Positions 35,011-45,792 of a stretch of 64,000 nt of DNA are shown piece by piece. Source of the stretch: Phallus indusiatus (taxonomy: Eukaryota > Basidiomycota > Agaricomycetes > Phallales > Phallaceae); assembly GCA_027605045.1 (NCBI GenBank), contig JAQFWX010000059.1, positions 1 through 64,000 on the forward strand. The letters run 5' to 3'. Below the pieces are notes generated by a model, which was not told where the DNA came from, did no database searches, and saw only the letters and a list, made by a program, of their open reading frames with translations. Position numbers and translations under genes: made by a program. How positions within the stretch are numbered: the stretch's first letter is position 1; the number at the start of each line of letters is the position of its first letter.

Positions 35011-36935
35011 GTCCTCTTGCATGTCAAGGGCTCTACCGCAAGTCCGCAACCTGGCTCTACTTACGCGTATAATTTCCTTTCCTGTGCCACTTAGTATTGA
35101 TTATTTATATGGCTCGCGCATTGGCTTTCTTTTCATAAATCCTGTTCTATTTTTAGTTTATGTGCTCACTATACGTACGATGTATGTATTCAGACGGATT
35201 CATTTCAGACTTGACCCTGTTTTTTTCTTTCTTTGCGAGCTTTGGCGACTTCAGTCTAGAATATGAATAATTGAAGTGAAAACGTTAAAGAAGTAGACGT
35301 ACACTTAGTTGTGGAACTGAAGTACTCAAATGTCGAATACGAAGTATATAAGAAAATGACCATGGGAAAATATAAATTAAAAAATTTAGTTCGTGACGCG
35401 GGATGAGAGTGTCGTGGACTGTTGTGGGTCTGTTGACGCGCGAGACTGCAAATTCCAACAGACGCCCTAGTGAAAAAAGTTTCCGGATTCGACTCAGCCG
35501 CTAGTATCGGTAATTGTTCACTTTCCTTGTTGCCGTTGTACCACTTGCACTGAAGCAGGGACGAATCAAGCGTAGTATATGGAACGAAATACGGAAGAGC
35601 TCGAATTCAGAGGTTCTGTGCCAGTTTCAATAATTGCTACCGAAATGTTTGACCCCAGGAGCTGTAGCACAAATGGCTCGTATGAAATCACGAATTGACC
35701 TATCGCCGTAAAAAAACCGTATTGATGTTGTCGGAATTCTCGATTTGCGGTACGCGAAAACATAACGTTTACCTTTGTATGTTGTTGGTATGTCGAGTCT
35801 CTATTCTATGATTTCCAAGATAAACAAAGCGACTTAGCCGGGGTGTACGAAGATGAAGGCAATCTTTCTCAAAGTGAGAGTCTTGGGACAAAGGTTAGGA
35901 TTGGAAGGATAAACGCATCAACCTTTTTTAATTTGGTTTTAGTCTCAAGGGAAAAGCATCATTCCTATTGCACGATTCATTTTTGGTATCGTTGTCTACA
36001 GCACCAGATATCAAAAAATGTTGAACTCACAACCAGACTACAGTTGATGTTCTTTGGGTCAATCGTATGCAAATTACCCCTGGTGGCAGAGCCAATCTCA
36101 AAACGTGTTCAGCCAATCACGCTTCCACAACACTCGCACCATGATTGATTTTATCCTTGCAATAAAGTAAACAATATATGTTTGTTCAAGACCATGATTC
36201 TTCTCTGTGAACCTTCGAGTTTATTGCAGCGCTTTACACTTCAATAAGTCCCTCCCTCGAAATTTAATCGTCATACAATCAGTTATTTGTGTAGTACGTG
36301 CTCTGATCAGGGACTTGTCAATATTGTATCAGATCGATTACTGACACGCATCGACAGTGTCACGAAAATAAATATGTGCATTTCCAAATCGGAGACTGCG
36401 TGCGCCAAGATTTGACCCCTTTGACAAGCCAATCATCAGTGGATAGTCTTTCAACGCTACATGCGCACTGACCCGCGGAACAGAATATTAAGCCCTTCAG
36501 AGTTTCTGGACTCAAAAAATAGTGAGAACTAAAAGTCAATTATTTTCTTCGTTCACGGACCACGTCTCATGACAGTGTTAATCAACAGCATGTTTTTTTC
36601 GAACCACTTTGCTTTTTCCCAAGAATTCTCAGACATGTCAAATTCCATGCTGTTTTCAGCAATATGTTACAACTTCAACGTTCTCACAGCTGATCAAGAA
36701 GTCGAAGTGAAATGATTACGGGAGCTCTTAACATTCGTTCTTTCTACAATATCATTGATACAAATCGTCTTCTTTGATTTTTTTGCAGTCCAAGGCTGAC
36801 AGGTATAAGGGGTTGTAGTCTGCGGTAAAGCAATGCAGCACTGGGAGGTTATCTTGGTTTGAAAGTATTTAATACGGTCAATTCATACCAAACATCTTCA
36901 AAACACTTACATTCAATATTTCTTTTATCTCATAA
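33877..36935. other. Intergenic, containing duplicated flank
   Basis: Upstream flank of terpene synthase A. Its 34,620-34,960 part is similar to 48,100-48,400. The remainder, to the ATG at 36,936, shows only short ORFs without motifs. TATTTAATA at 36,866 is the likely TATA element of the next gene. Confidence 0.45.
36866..36874 (+). promoter_or_regulatory. TATA-like box of DUF6533 gene 2
   Basis: TATTTAATA about 62-70 bp upstream of the ATG, the same spacing as in paralogue 1. Confidence 0.45.
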
Positions 36936-38686
36936 ATGAACTCTAGCAACGCGAACGACACTGCAGTCGTTGTCTCTGAGCTCGTTCAAGCAACGTATGA
37001 AAGGTATGCACTACTTTCATTCTCCCATGAATGTTCCTTTAATACCGGAATATCAGTTATGTCAGTAATCTACTGTCGGTCAGCTCCCTGGGCAAGTCCT
37101 TCAATCAACCTCAAAGTGCCACAGTCTAGTTAATCCTGAAAATGAACTTCCAGCGCTTTGTTTTTATGCGGCCCTCCTTGTGATCGCGCAAGAAATTGAA
37201 TATATATGGTCCAAACGTTTTAGTCTCCCAGCTTTGCTTTATATCTTAGCAAGGTACGGATATCTGATTCTCCAAGCACTCAATCTATGGCTGGGCCTTT
37301 TGCCAACGGTGAGCCATTTACAAAGGCCATTTGTCGTTTCTTACTCCCTACAGCTCGGGAGGTACGAGTCACCAAAAGTGATAGCTAACAATTATTGAAA
37401 ATAAAGTTCAAGTTTGTGCAACATTCTCGTTGATACGGGAAATGCCTTATCCCTTTTGGTATTTATCGGTGTTCAAGGTAAGAAAAGTGCATCATATATT
37501 TCGAATGAGCTTTCCGGATTATTTTAAGGGCTTCTGATCGCTCGGGCCTATTCATTGTGCGAAGGAAATAAGATCGTCATCTGTGCCATAGGGGTTTTGT
37601 TCTTCGGCGTATTGGCTTTGACTATATATAGTAAGATAAAACGTTTACAATCACAACGGGAGAAAACTTTCCTACTCCTGGTTTAGGTAGAATAGCATTT
37701 AACGGATGCATTACGAGGTAAGCTAGATTTTCTCCAAGGTTTAATTCGCACTCATTCAGCTGTATGTCTCTAGTTTCACCTGTACGTCGATTTAACATTG
37801 GGTCAAGCGTATTTAATTCATTGGTCGTTGTGATGATACATTAGCTCAGAATGCCTTGATTGACTTGCTGACGAATATTTTGAACGTTTTGATCGATTTT
37901 ATCGTCTTTACTGTATGCATGTGGAAGATTTGGAGCACGTGGAAGCTGAAGCGAGAGGTTGGCATTCAAGGTACCAACGACCTTGTTTCCATATTACTCA
38001 AACAAAGTAAGTAAATATTTGAAACATCCCCTGAAAAAGACCTCTTACGAGCATTTGTTAGTTGTTTCACGGTTCTTGTGCGCCCTCAATCCGAAAGCCT
38101 TCTGTTCTTGATCGTTGATTTTCTTCCAGTTTTGTGATCTTTATCACGACCACTTGTACAGTCATTACTATAGTAGGTCCATGGACAAATATCCGGAAAA
38201 AATTCTTTTAGTGTCTAATATGGAGTTTTCACTGGTTTCAGATTCCGAGTTTGACAAATGTGGGTACATCTATGAATTTAGCGGACGAGGCTCACGATCA
38301 ATTATTTACCACTTCAAGGACCTAGCGATAAACGCTCTGGCCGTCGTCCAACAAACGTAAGAAGTTATTTTGTTAAATCCTCATCCCGAAGTCAAACTTT
38401 CTCGTTTTCGAGAAGTGCATCCAGCCTTCTTATAGCCAACTTTACGTTGGACCTCCGTCGACAAAATTCAGTGGCGATAGAAGCTATGAATGTGACATTA
38501 CCGACAATTCAGTTTCAGAATGTGTTGCAATATGTACAACAGTCCGTTCTCGTGGAAATGGGTACCAGCCGGGAAATTGAAGATATGAGAGAAGAAGAGA
38601 GTGCCAGCGACCTTGACGACGGCTTACCCTCTGCGGATGACACCAACTCTAGTACTCCCAATCAAGATCACGTTATTTCGATATGA
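36936..38686 (+). CDS. DUF6533-type seven-helix membrane protein 2
   Basis: Paralogue of the 30.4-kb gene. Starts MNSSNANDTAVVVSELVQATYE; an 8-nt exon leads to ALCFYAALLVIAQEIEYIWS, then KRFSLPALLYILARYGYLIL. Later exons give SLCNILVDTGNALSLLVFIG, GLLIARAYSLCEGNKIVICA, RIAFNGCITR and FIVFTVCMWKIWSTWKLKRE. The final exon gives SSLLIANFTLDLRRQNSVAIE and an acidic, Ser-rich tail ending QDHVISI. Hydrophobic segments of about 20 residues repeat through the gene, consistent with a polytopic membrane protein. One intron uses a GC donor (after the micro-exon, GCAAGT at 37,092). No frame break was found, so this is probably the intact member of the family here. Function unknown. Confidence 0.78.
37084..37091 (+). 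other. 8-nt micro-exon with GC donor, DUF6533 gene 2
   Basis: CTCCCTGG between acceptor GGTCAG and donor GCAAGT. Phase 2 before and phase 1 after require 2 mod 3 bases; the 8 nt give S-S-L-A, aligned with G-S-T-A in gene 1 and T-S-F-T in gene 3. Confidence 0.78.
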
Positions 38687-39413
38687 GAAAGCAGTGTCAT
38701 CCTAGGGTGCGCGTGTTATGTGATGTATGATATGTATTTCAACGGAAAAACTTCAATGTTCTATGTCGTTGCTGTGGAAATAAATTATGTAGCTTTGCGG
38801 TACCCCGTCGCTTAGTACGATCTTGGAAAAAGAAATATCACTGTTCTGTAATTTATATAACCATTCAAGTTTATGCATATACATGTATATCCTTTCAGTG
38901 ACTGTCAGATGTACACCGGACGGCCCTCAGGCTCCAACGGGATGTTGCATCACTCGATTTAATACGCCCGCCGTCCGCCTGATTCAATGTAATGAGAGGG
39001 TCTTGAGACGCTATCATTCCTGAACTTAATATCTCGTTTGATATAAAAGCTCTGTCACTCATGGCAAGTATCAGGACGATTGACATAGGTGAGGCCTTGA
39101 GGTCGTTGCATATTGGCCGACGTTGAAAAATGTGAGGGAATGATGCTTTTATGGTATACTATCTTAGAGTCATTGGGTACTACATGTAATAAATAGGTAA
39201 AATGAACATAGGAAATCGGAATCAGCACCTCTTGCGAAGCTACTACTCGAGACAAGTGATCATGAAAACTCCCAAAACTAACACTGAATTCATCATTGTT
39301 TTCGTCGGCTCTGGTCATCACAAAATATAGCGTGAACCTCCTCCTTATTATATATGATATGTACAAGTAGTCACCGTATCATTTTACAAAAGCGCCACAT
39401 TTTTTAAATTTCA
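38687..39413. other. Convergent intergenic spacer
   Basis: 3' flanks of DUF6533 genes 2 (plus) and 3 (minus). Only shadow ORFs; no recognisable gene or element. Confidence 0.5.
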
Positions 39414-41011
39414 TCTTTGTCCGCGAATTCTTCCTCCAAAAACATAGGCGTCCTTAGTTCCGCGATAATAGATTCATGCACACGTTGGGATATATTTTGA
39501 AATTGGATCGTTGGCAATGTTGCGATGGCACTGGTCCCAATTGCTGCACTATTGCATTGACGGAGGTCCAGAAAAAAATCTGAGACTATAATGGCAGCCA
39601 GACTTGAAAATGTGTGAAAGCCGAAATTAGCAGCGGGATATAAATTTAAATTTCCCTCACCTGAGTAACCAAAGTTCTATAGAGTGTGTCACCATTGGTT
39701 CAAATATCTGATGGTAAATTTGAAAGAATGAATAATGAAGGGTGTAACTAGTACTTAGGACTTACTTGATTAGAAACCAGACCGGCAACTGCTAAAAGTA
39801 GAACTGCGCTGGGTCGACCATATGGATAAATAATAACGAACAGTAACTGAGAACTGAATACTCACATACACCTCATTACACCTAAATATTTTTCTTGTTA
39901 TGTGCCGTTTTTTTCAATTCGTCTTGTCAAAACTCACTTTGTCTCAGAAGTACAGAAGTAATATCGTTCGAATTTAGTAAACCTGCTTCGCGTTTCAATT
40001 TCCACGTAGCCCAAATATCGCCTGTAGAGATCCAGAATGCAATACCATCGGTGAAGATAAAGGAGACATCAGTGATCACGGATAGGGCTCTCGAACCTAA
40101 TTACTACTTCAACAAGACTGACACTTGAGCCTTTTGTTTGTCTGACGTACCCAACGAGCTAGCAGGAGAGGAGGTTGGTGATATTGTTTAAGAATGAAGT
40201 TTTTGCTGTGCTTGATATGTATTCGCTTACCCGGCCACTGTGGAATAATCTGGATATTTAGTAAGAAATTCCACTGCGACATGGCTAACTTAGAAGTCGG
40301 AATTACCAATAATCGAAGTGATCATGGGTACACTACATCCAACAATTAGACATCCTATCAACAATCTACTCCTCGTGCCAACAGCATATACTCGAGCAAT
40401 TAACAGCCCTACATCAAGTTGTACTTATCGCATTTATTTGGCAAGTGATAGGAATACGAACCTTGCAGACCAATCATGAAAAACAAAAAGAAAACAAGCG
40501 CGATCATATAAGGAATGAGGCAAAATCTTCAATAAAAATAAAATAACGGTTGATTGAATTACTAGAAACCCCAAACCTTACCGCGTCATCTGCAAATGTG
40601 AGTATTAAGATTGAATAGTTACCGGTTACCAGAGAGATTTGACTTACTATTCTTAACACAACTATAAGAAGAACTCCTTCAAGAAACAAAATACCATACT
40701 TTGTGGAGATGTAGAGAAAAGAAGGAACACTAATTGGCTTAGACCATATACACTCCATTTCCTGGGGAAACTTCAACATGATAGAGCATAGGAGAAACGC
40801 TTATCGCGAGTTGTTTAACACGAGGATTATTTTTCATAAGACATGGTAATTGTCTTACTAAAAGAACTGATAGCAAGGTAAGCAGCAAGATATCTAATTT
40901 GGGTGTAAGTTGATACGGGCAAATTTGTTCTGAAGCTACATACGTGGAATATACGTTTTGAATATCGTATATGTCAAAAGACTCGCATAAAAACGTTTTC
41001 GACAGTCCCAT
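39414..41011 (-). CDS. DUF6533-type seven-helix membrane protein 3
   Basis: Third, most diverged paralogue, on the opposite strand. Start taken at MGLSKTFLCESFDIYDIQNV. An 8-nt exon leads to FLLCSIMLKFPQEMECIWSK, then PISVPSFLYISTKYGILFLE, matching the E-x-E-x-IWS signature. The last exon gives SLAAIIVSDFFLDLRQCNSA and TLPTIQFQNISQRVHESIIA, ending EEEFADKDEI, colinear with the C-termini of genes 1 and 2. Middle exons between 39.7 and 40.6 kb include FHTDGIAFWISTGDIWATWK and a Lys/Arg-rich junction, but I did not resolve each join, so a hidden break is possible. Function unknown. Confidence 0.65.
40859..40866 (-). other. 8-nt micro-exon, DUF6533 gene 3
   Basis: TTCTTTTA on the minus strand between acceptor TTGCTATCAG and donor GTAAGA. 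With AC left over before it and CG after it, the join reads T-S-F-T-F-L-L-C and opens the correct frame. Third independent case of an 8-nt exon at this position. Confidence 0.78.
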
Positions 41012-41966
41012 ATTTCGAAAGGAATTATGAGGAGGTTTCAAGAAAGTTTGGAGTTATTTGGTATTGCTTCGGAACGTCAGGTCCTCTCATTAAATACACA
41101 ATTTGACGGACTCACTATTGGACTCCGCAGTAGATGGTTACAAAGTACAATAATAATACGAATGTAAACATGATTACTTTTACTTTGCTTTAACGACAAT
41201 ATTTTCTGATCGATCAGTTGGCTTATCACCATTTTGAAGCCATAGCCAACAATGATTCCGAAAATCAATGATCAACTAGAACAACTTGTTATGAGCAAAA
41301 TTATAATGATAGGCATCATTCAAATATCTATTAAACCTCTGAATGCCTGGTAGTCTGAAACAATGTGGGTCGTTCCTGAGAAAGAGATTTGCCGAATCCA
41401 GCAGTATCATCGGGAAGTTCACTGTGAATGAGAAGGTAGAAAAACCGGGGGAAAAAGTTCATGGTACACGGTAAACCTTGAGCCTCGGCGTCATAATAAT
41501 GAGTGCATTGGCTGCGGAGTCTATACGTAAAAAGACCGTCGAGACTCAAATATCAAGGGCTAGAGTGCTAAGCTTTGATGTTTGGTATACAGAACCAAAA
41601 TGTTTACATCGGAACCCAGAATAGCCGATAGAAACAATTCAATGCGTTGGACACTTGACAATTAAGACTGACGGCATACGAAAGGGAAACCCATCAACAT
41701 ACAATGAATATGACACATGTTCATGATTTAGAGTTTTACATGACAGATCATAGAAACACAATTAGGTTACATACTCTCAGAATATATGATCCGTAGAGTC
41801 CCGTGATACTAGAATTCCTTGATTGACAGCTATTCAACATGATAAACAAATCGCGACTTGACTTTCTATAAAAATTTTACTCATAATAATTTTTGCCAAC
41901 ACAACCTGCGGCTCGCCCCATCCCTATGTCGCAAAAATCGAAGATGGTTTATATTGATTTAACTTC
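41012..41966. other. Intergenic, no gene seen
   Basis: AT-rich sequence upstream of DUF6533 gene 3. Short open frames only. It ends at a perfect palindrome that marks the start of the mosaic region. Confidence 0.5.
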
Positions 41967-42008
41967 ACATTTTATCGGTTTATAAATCTTTATAAACCGA
42001 TAAAATGT
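41967..42008. repeat. Perfect inverted repeat (20-bp arms, 2-nt spacer)
   Basis: ACATTTTATCGGTTTATAAA, spacer TC, then its exact reverse complement. The arms stop matching immediately outside. It abuts the end of the isocitrate lyase fragment. Confidence 0.9.
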
Positions 42009-42009
42009 C

Positions 42010-42140
42010 ATAAACACAACAAGCCTGAGGTCAAATGAATAACCAAAAAATGAAGCCGTACCAACTAACCCATTCGAGACATTACAATTCAATTCCCTTT
42101 GCTGAACCTCGTTCACGTAAGCGAGCATACCCGGCGTGCC
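42010..42140 (-). pseudogene. Fragment of isocitrate lyase gene
   Basis: Minus-strand reading [13 protein letters not shown] is the same as residues in the C-terminal part of the complete isocitrate lyase at 57.47 kb. Similarity continues into the following intron (GGTTAGTTG..., TTTTTGGTTAT), so it is a copied piece of genomic DNA. Only one partial exon is present; it cannot encode an enzyme. Confidence 0.85.
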
Positions 42141-42269
42141 AAATTTATGATAATTCATTGTAAAAGTGACAAGGGCCGAAGCAGTAGCATTGGAGGCATT
42201 GCCTTGGTTTTCGCCTTGTATAACCGGGAAGTACCTGCTGGAATATGGAAATAAGGTGGGTTCGGCTGA

Positions 42270-43090
42270 AATGAACCCTGCGCCGTTTGTAGGTGGTGGT
42301 TGCTTAAAGATCCAGGCGACATCATTGTCTCGTGTCTCCTCAGCTGGCCTGCTTGAGGAGGACTTTCAGCTGAGGCGAAGTTTGTACACTTCTTGGTAGG
42401 GAGGACTATACGCTCCAGGTGCTTGTGACGAAGAGGCGACGTTAGCCCGAGGAGCTACTCTGTGAGACATTTGGGTAAGGTTTGTTGACGGGAAAGGAGG
42501 ACTGTGTTCGCGGTAATGGTGAGGCTGCGCCCGACGGAAGGCTGCGTCGAGAAGAAACGTGCGCCGGTCTTGGTCGAGACTGACGCTGCGCCGTCTGAGG
42601 TACGCGAGGGAGAATCGGCAGTTGATAAAAGATTGGACTGAGGTGACATCTGCGCAGGTCTTGTGAGTTGAGCAGTCGGCGGATTGTGTACTGTCTGGTA
42701 CGGTAGCGGGGTGGCATTGAATGGGGATTGAGATGAGAAGAATGATGTGCTGGTGAAGCGGCGTCGAGTGTCGGAGGACGCGTAGAAAGAATGGCTCTCG
42801 GATTCGGGACAGTCCGAGGCGGGTTGTCGATCATGGCGGACGTCTCAGAAGCGAAGAATGGTTTGCATACCCTCGCAATCAACGGAGAAGGTGTATAGGA
42901 AGGCAGAGGAAGGCCTGGATTGGAAAATTGGAAAGCAAGCGGTAAAAATAAGCTCTGAATCACCAATTTCCGCGAAGATTTCTTCTTTATCCTTGGCTTA
43001 GATGAAGGTGCTACGGTGGTTGAGGAAGTATCTTGAGTAGGAACAGACTTTTCCTCTCATGGTGGCAGCACATCAGGAGGAAGAATGATG
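42270..43090 (-). pseudogene. Truncated copy of the proline-rich gene at 49.0-50.3 kb
   Basis: Similar in the same orientation to about 48,990-49,957, including the sequence just past the stop codon (GGTGGTGGTT.CTTAAAG). Shared pieces include RVPQ/TAQRQSRPRP, STRPPTLDAASPAH and SPLI.RVCKPFFA. The first third (MPYKRRN...) is missing and several internal indels change frame, so no continuous reading remains. Confidence 0.8.
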
Positions 43091-43555
43091 CGATCCGAGA
43101 CGGGCTACGCATGGAGAGACCCGAAACGCGCGATATTTACCGTCGCCTCGAGTCACGTTACACGACACGTATGACACGTTTGAAGTTTCTAGGCGCAGCC
43201 TCCTCCGTAGCATATCACTGAATTTGTGAAATCACTATACTTTGTTTCTCAGTGTCACGACGTAGTACATACTTGAATGACGCTGTCTTACTTTTGATAA
43301 TCTTATCGGTGTTATCTCCAGCTTTTTTCCCTTGAAATTTTTTTCCGTAATTGGTGCACCAGGGGTTAGCCGCCTAATGATTGAAAATCACATGCGCCTC
43401 AACGCGGACACCGGTCTTCTTCCCGTATAGGCATGATGATGGCGAATTGAAACCAATCTAGTCTTTTTAAACTCCTTGCTGAATTCATGAGAATTTCTTT
43501 CTCTTTCTTGCTCTGTTAGTGGTTGATCCACCCACCTCGTAAATTACCTTCTTCC

Positions 43556-44660
43556 ATGGTCAGCTCATCTCTCTTTGATTGACCCATTGACAAACAACTT
43601 GTTAATCGACAGGGCGCAGACGAGACATCATCAACTTCATCTTCTTCGTCGTCGAAACCATCGTCAACAGCCAATAGTACCGTGAGTTCTATCAAGGCTT
43701 TTCTGGCAGGCGGCGTTGGTGGCGTCGCTTCCGTCCTCGTTGGTGCGTTGGCGTCTTCCTTGCTGCTTATCATACAAAAGATGTTCATATGACCAAGTCA
43801 TCCATTCGACTTGACCAAGACAGGACTACAAACCGCTGAACGAGGTATGTATACTGGTGCACTCGACATGGTGAAAAAGACATTGGCACGGGATGGGTTC
43901 ACTGGGTGCGTTTGTAAAACAAATGTTTTCATTTTTAATCGAGGCTCATACTACTTGTTTAGACTTTATCGCAGCGTTACACCCATTTTCACCGTCTCGT
44001 TCCGGGCTTACGATCTCTCCAAAACTCTTGTATACGCAGTTATGTACACCTAATTGGAGAACTGGCTACAGCTGGATTCCTGTCAGCAGTGCCAGGTGCG
44101 CTTGTCGCGGCACCCATCGAACGTGCCAAGGTATTGTTGCAAGTACAGGGCCAGCATGGCGGAGAGAAGAAGTATGAAGGCGTTGTCGACGTTTTTAAAG
44201 TACTATATAAAGAAGGCGTAAGAAGTATCTTTAGAGGGTTTGATGCTACTTTGGCACGAGACTGTCCCGGAAGCGCCGCGTAAGCTTATTACCGACAATC
44301 TAAGAAGCTGTTTGATTCCTCTTGCTTAATTCAAGTTTCGCAGGGTATGAAGTTGCGAAGAGGGCACTTACGCCAGCAGGATCGGACCCTTCCCAACTCG
44401 ACTTAGGTGCGATTATCGTCGCAGGTGGGACTGCCGGTATATCCATGTGGAGTATTGCTATACCCCCAGATGTAAGTTGTACAACAGGATCGTTCTTTTT
44501 TTATGGTTTTCATGTAATGACGTTGCATTTATGATGCTTAAATATATAGGTATTAAAATTGCCCCTGCTGGAATATTCTGGCTTCCTCGACTGTGCACGG
44601 AAAACCATAGCAATAGTAGAAACAACTTGGGTAGCTTTAAACTCGGATTCCGAGCGCGTG
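43556..44660 (+). pseudogene. Mitochondrial carrier, copy B (degenerate)
   Basis: Copy of the 7.0-8.4 kb carrier with shared introns. PFDLTK and PIERAK repeats are visible, and the second repeat keeps the frame G-F-D-A-T-L-A-R-D that copy A has lost. Lesions: about 21 bp missing after the start of the exon beginning LYR (near 43,972); a further loss near 44,045; loss of the TTTAG acceptor before GYEVAKRALTPAG near 44,335; and the last exons cut away by a deletion at about 44,612, where the sequence runs straight into the spacer upstream of the GNAT gene. Not translatable as a carrier. Confidence 0.85.
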
Positions 44661-45130
44661 CCAGTCTGCCAAATGTAAGCAGCCTCTTAGCATTCTGGAA
44701 TTAATGATCAAGTATTGACGAACACTTCAAGCGTGCGCCAGGTGCAAGTAACCAGTGAGAACTATTGAATCTACGTTATGACAAAAATCAGGGCTAGGGT
44801 GCTATAAACATATAAAGCATCGAGACATCCATCGTTTCTAGGCTTTAATTGCACTCGAAATGGATGGTCTAATCAGTGGTCAAAGCTCAATTTCAACTGC
44901 AAAAATACATGTAAAGGTGCGCCTGTTACCCGCCACACTACAAAATGCACATGCTATCACCAGTATATTCCTTCGCTCGTTCGCACAAGGCCCTCTCTTT
45001 CCCACTTTAGCACCTAGATGCGCCAATATCTCATATAACGAGCTCGACCGGTTGGGTGTGCCTTTGGAAATACACGACTTTAAACGACATCTCGTCAGCT
45101 CGGACACTCCTATCAAAGCAACCGTTTTGA

Positions 45131-45792
45131 CGACTGTTGAGGGCGCGAACGAGGTAAAAGAAGAATCCGAGGATCGTAAAACGACCCTGCACAGGCGCGG
45201 ACGACGATATATGCGGTGCCAAACACCAGAAGAAACCGAAATCAAACGTTAGAATGCCGGAGTCGAGACCTAGAGACTGTCTGGTTGTTCCAACCAGACA
45301 GTAACTTCATTTGGATTACCCCGGGACGACTAGACCATTCGGACTTAGTTTTTTTTCGTTTGCTCAGATTCAATCTTCAGTACAGAGATCCTCTAATATC
45401 TGTTCCGTTTGTTTCCTTCATTTTTCCTCCATTTGCTTAATTCTTTGTTTCTCTTTAGTTAGTTTCCCCATTTCGCTATTTTTCTTGTAAAACCCGTCGA
45501 TAAAAAGGGAATTAGAGTTCCGTAAATAACGGAAAATTAGTTAGGCCAAAAATGTATTTAAGAACGTCGTTTTCGACGTAGAAAAACAAGTTCTATTCCC
45601 CCGTTTTACTCAGAAATCAACCTTAAGGTCGCATTTTCACTCAAAACTCGAAATTACTTTCAAAACCTACTTTATTTCTTATTCTACCATTACATCCTCT
45701 TATCTTACACTATTTTACTCTATTCTACTCCTTATTCACACACGCCGGCTCCCTTTCCTTCCTGATTACTCCTGACTCGCGCGCTTCACGAC
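45131..45792. mobile_element. Solo LTR with target-site duplication
   Basis: Element 45,135-45,788 begins TGTTGAGGGC and ends GCGCTTCA (5'-TG...CA-3'). It is flanked by CGAC on both sides (45,131-45,134 and 45,789-45,792). The uninterrupted parent sequence in GNAT copy 3 has a single site at this point. No coding sequence inside. A TATTTAAG-like box near 45,556 and a perfect 12-bp stem-loop at 45,276-45,302 lie within. Different from the copia LTR at 62.2 kb, so it comes from another LTR family. Confidence 0.85.
45276..45302. repeat. Perfect stem-loop inside the solo LTR
   Basis: ACTGTCTGGTTG, spacer TTC, CAACCAGACAGT: 12-bp perfect arms with a 3-nt loop. Confidence 0.85.

Noticed and set aside
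36936..41011. DUF6533 seven-helix proteins as mating pheromone receptors
   Set aside because: The E-x-E-x-IWS signature and C-terminal FTLDLRRxNS block are those of DUF6533 proteins; no STE3 features and no pheromone precursor with a CaaX end nearby.
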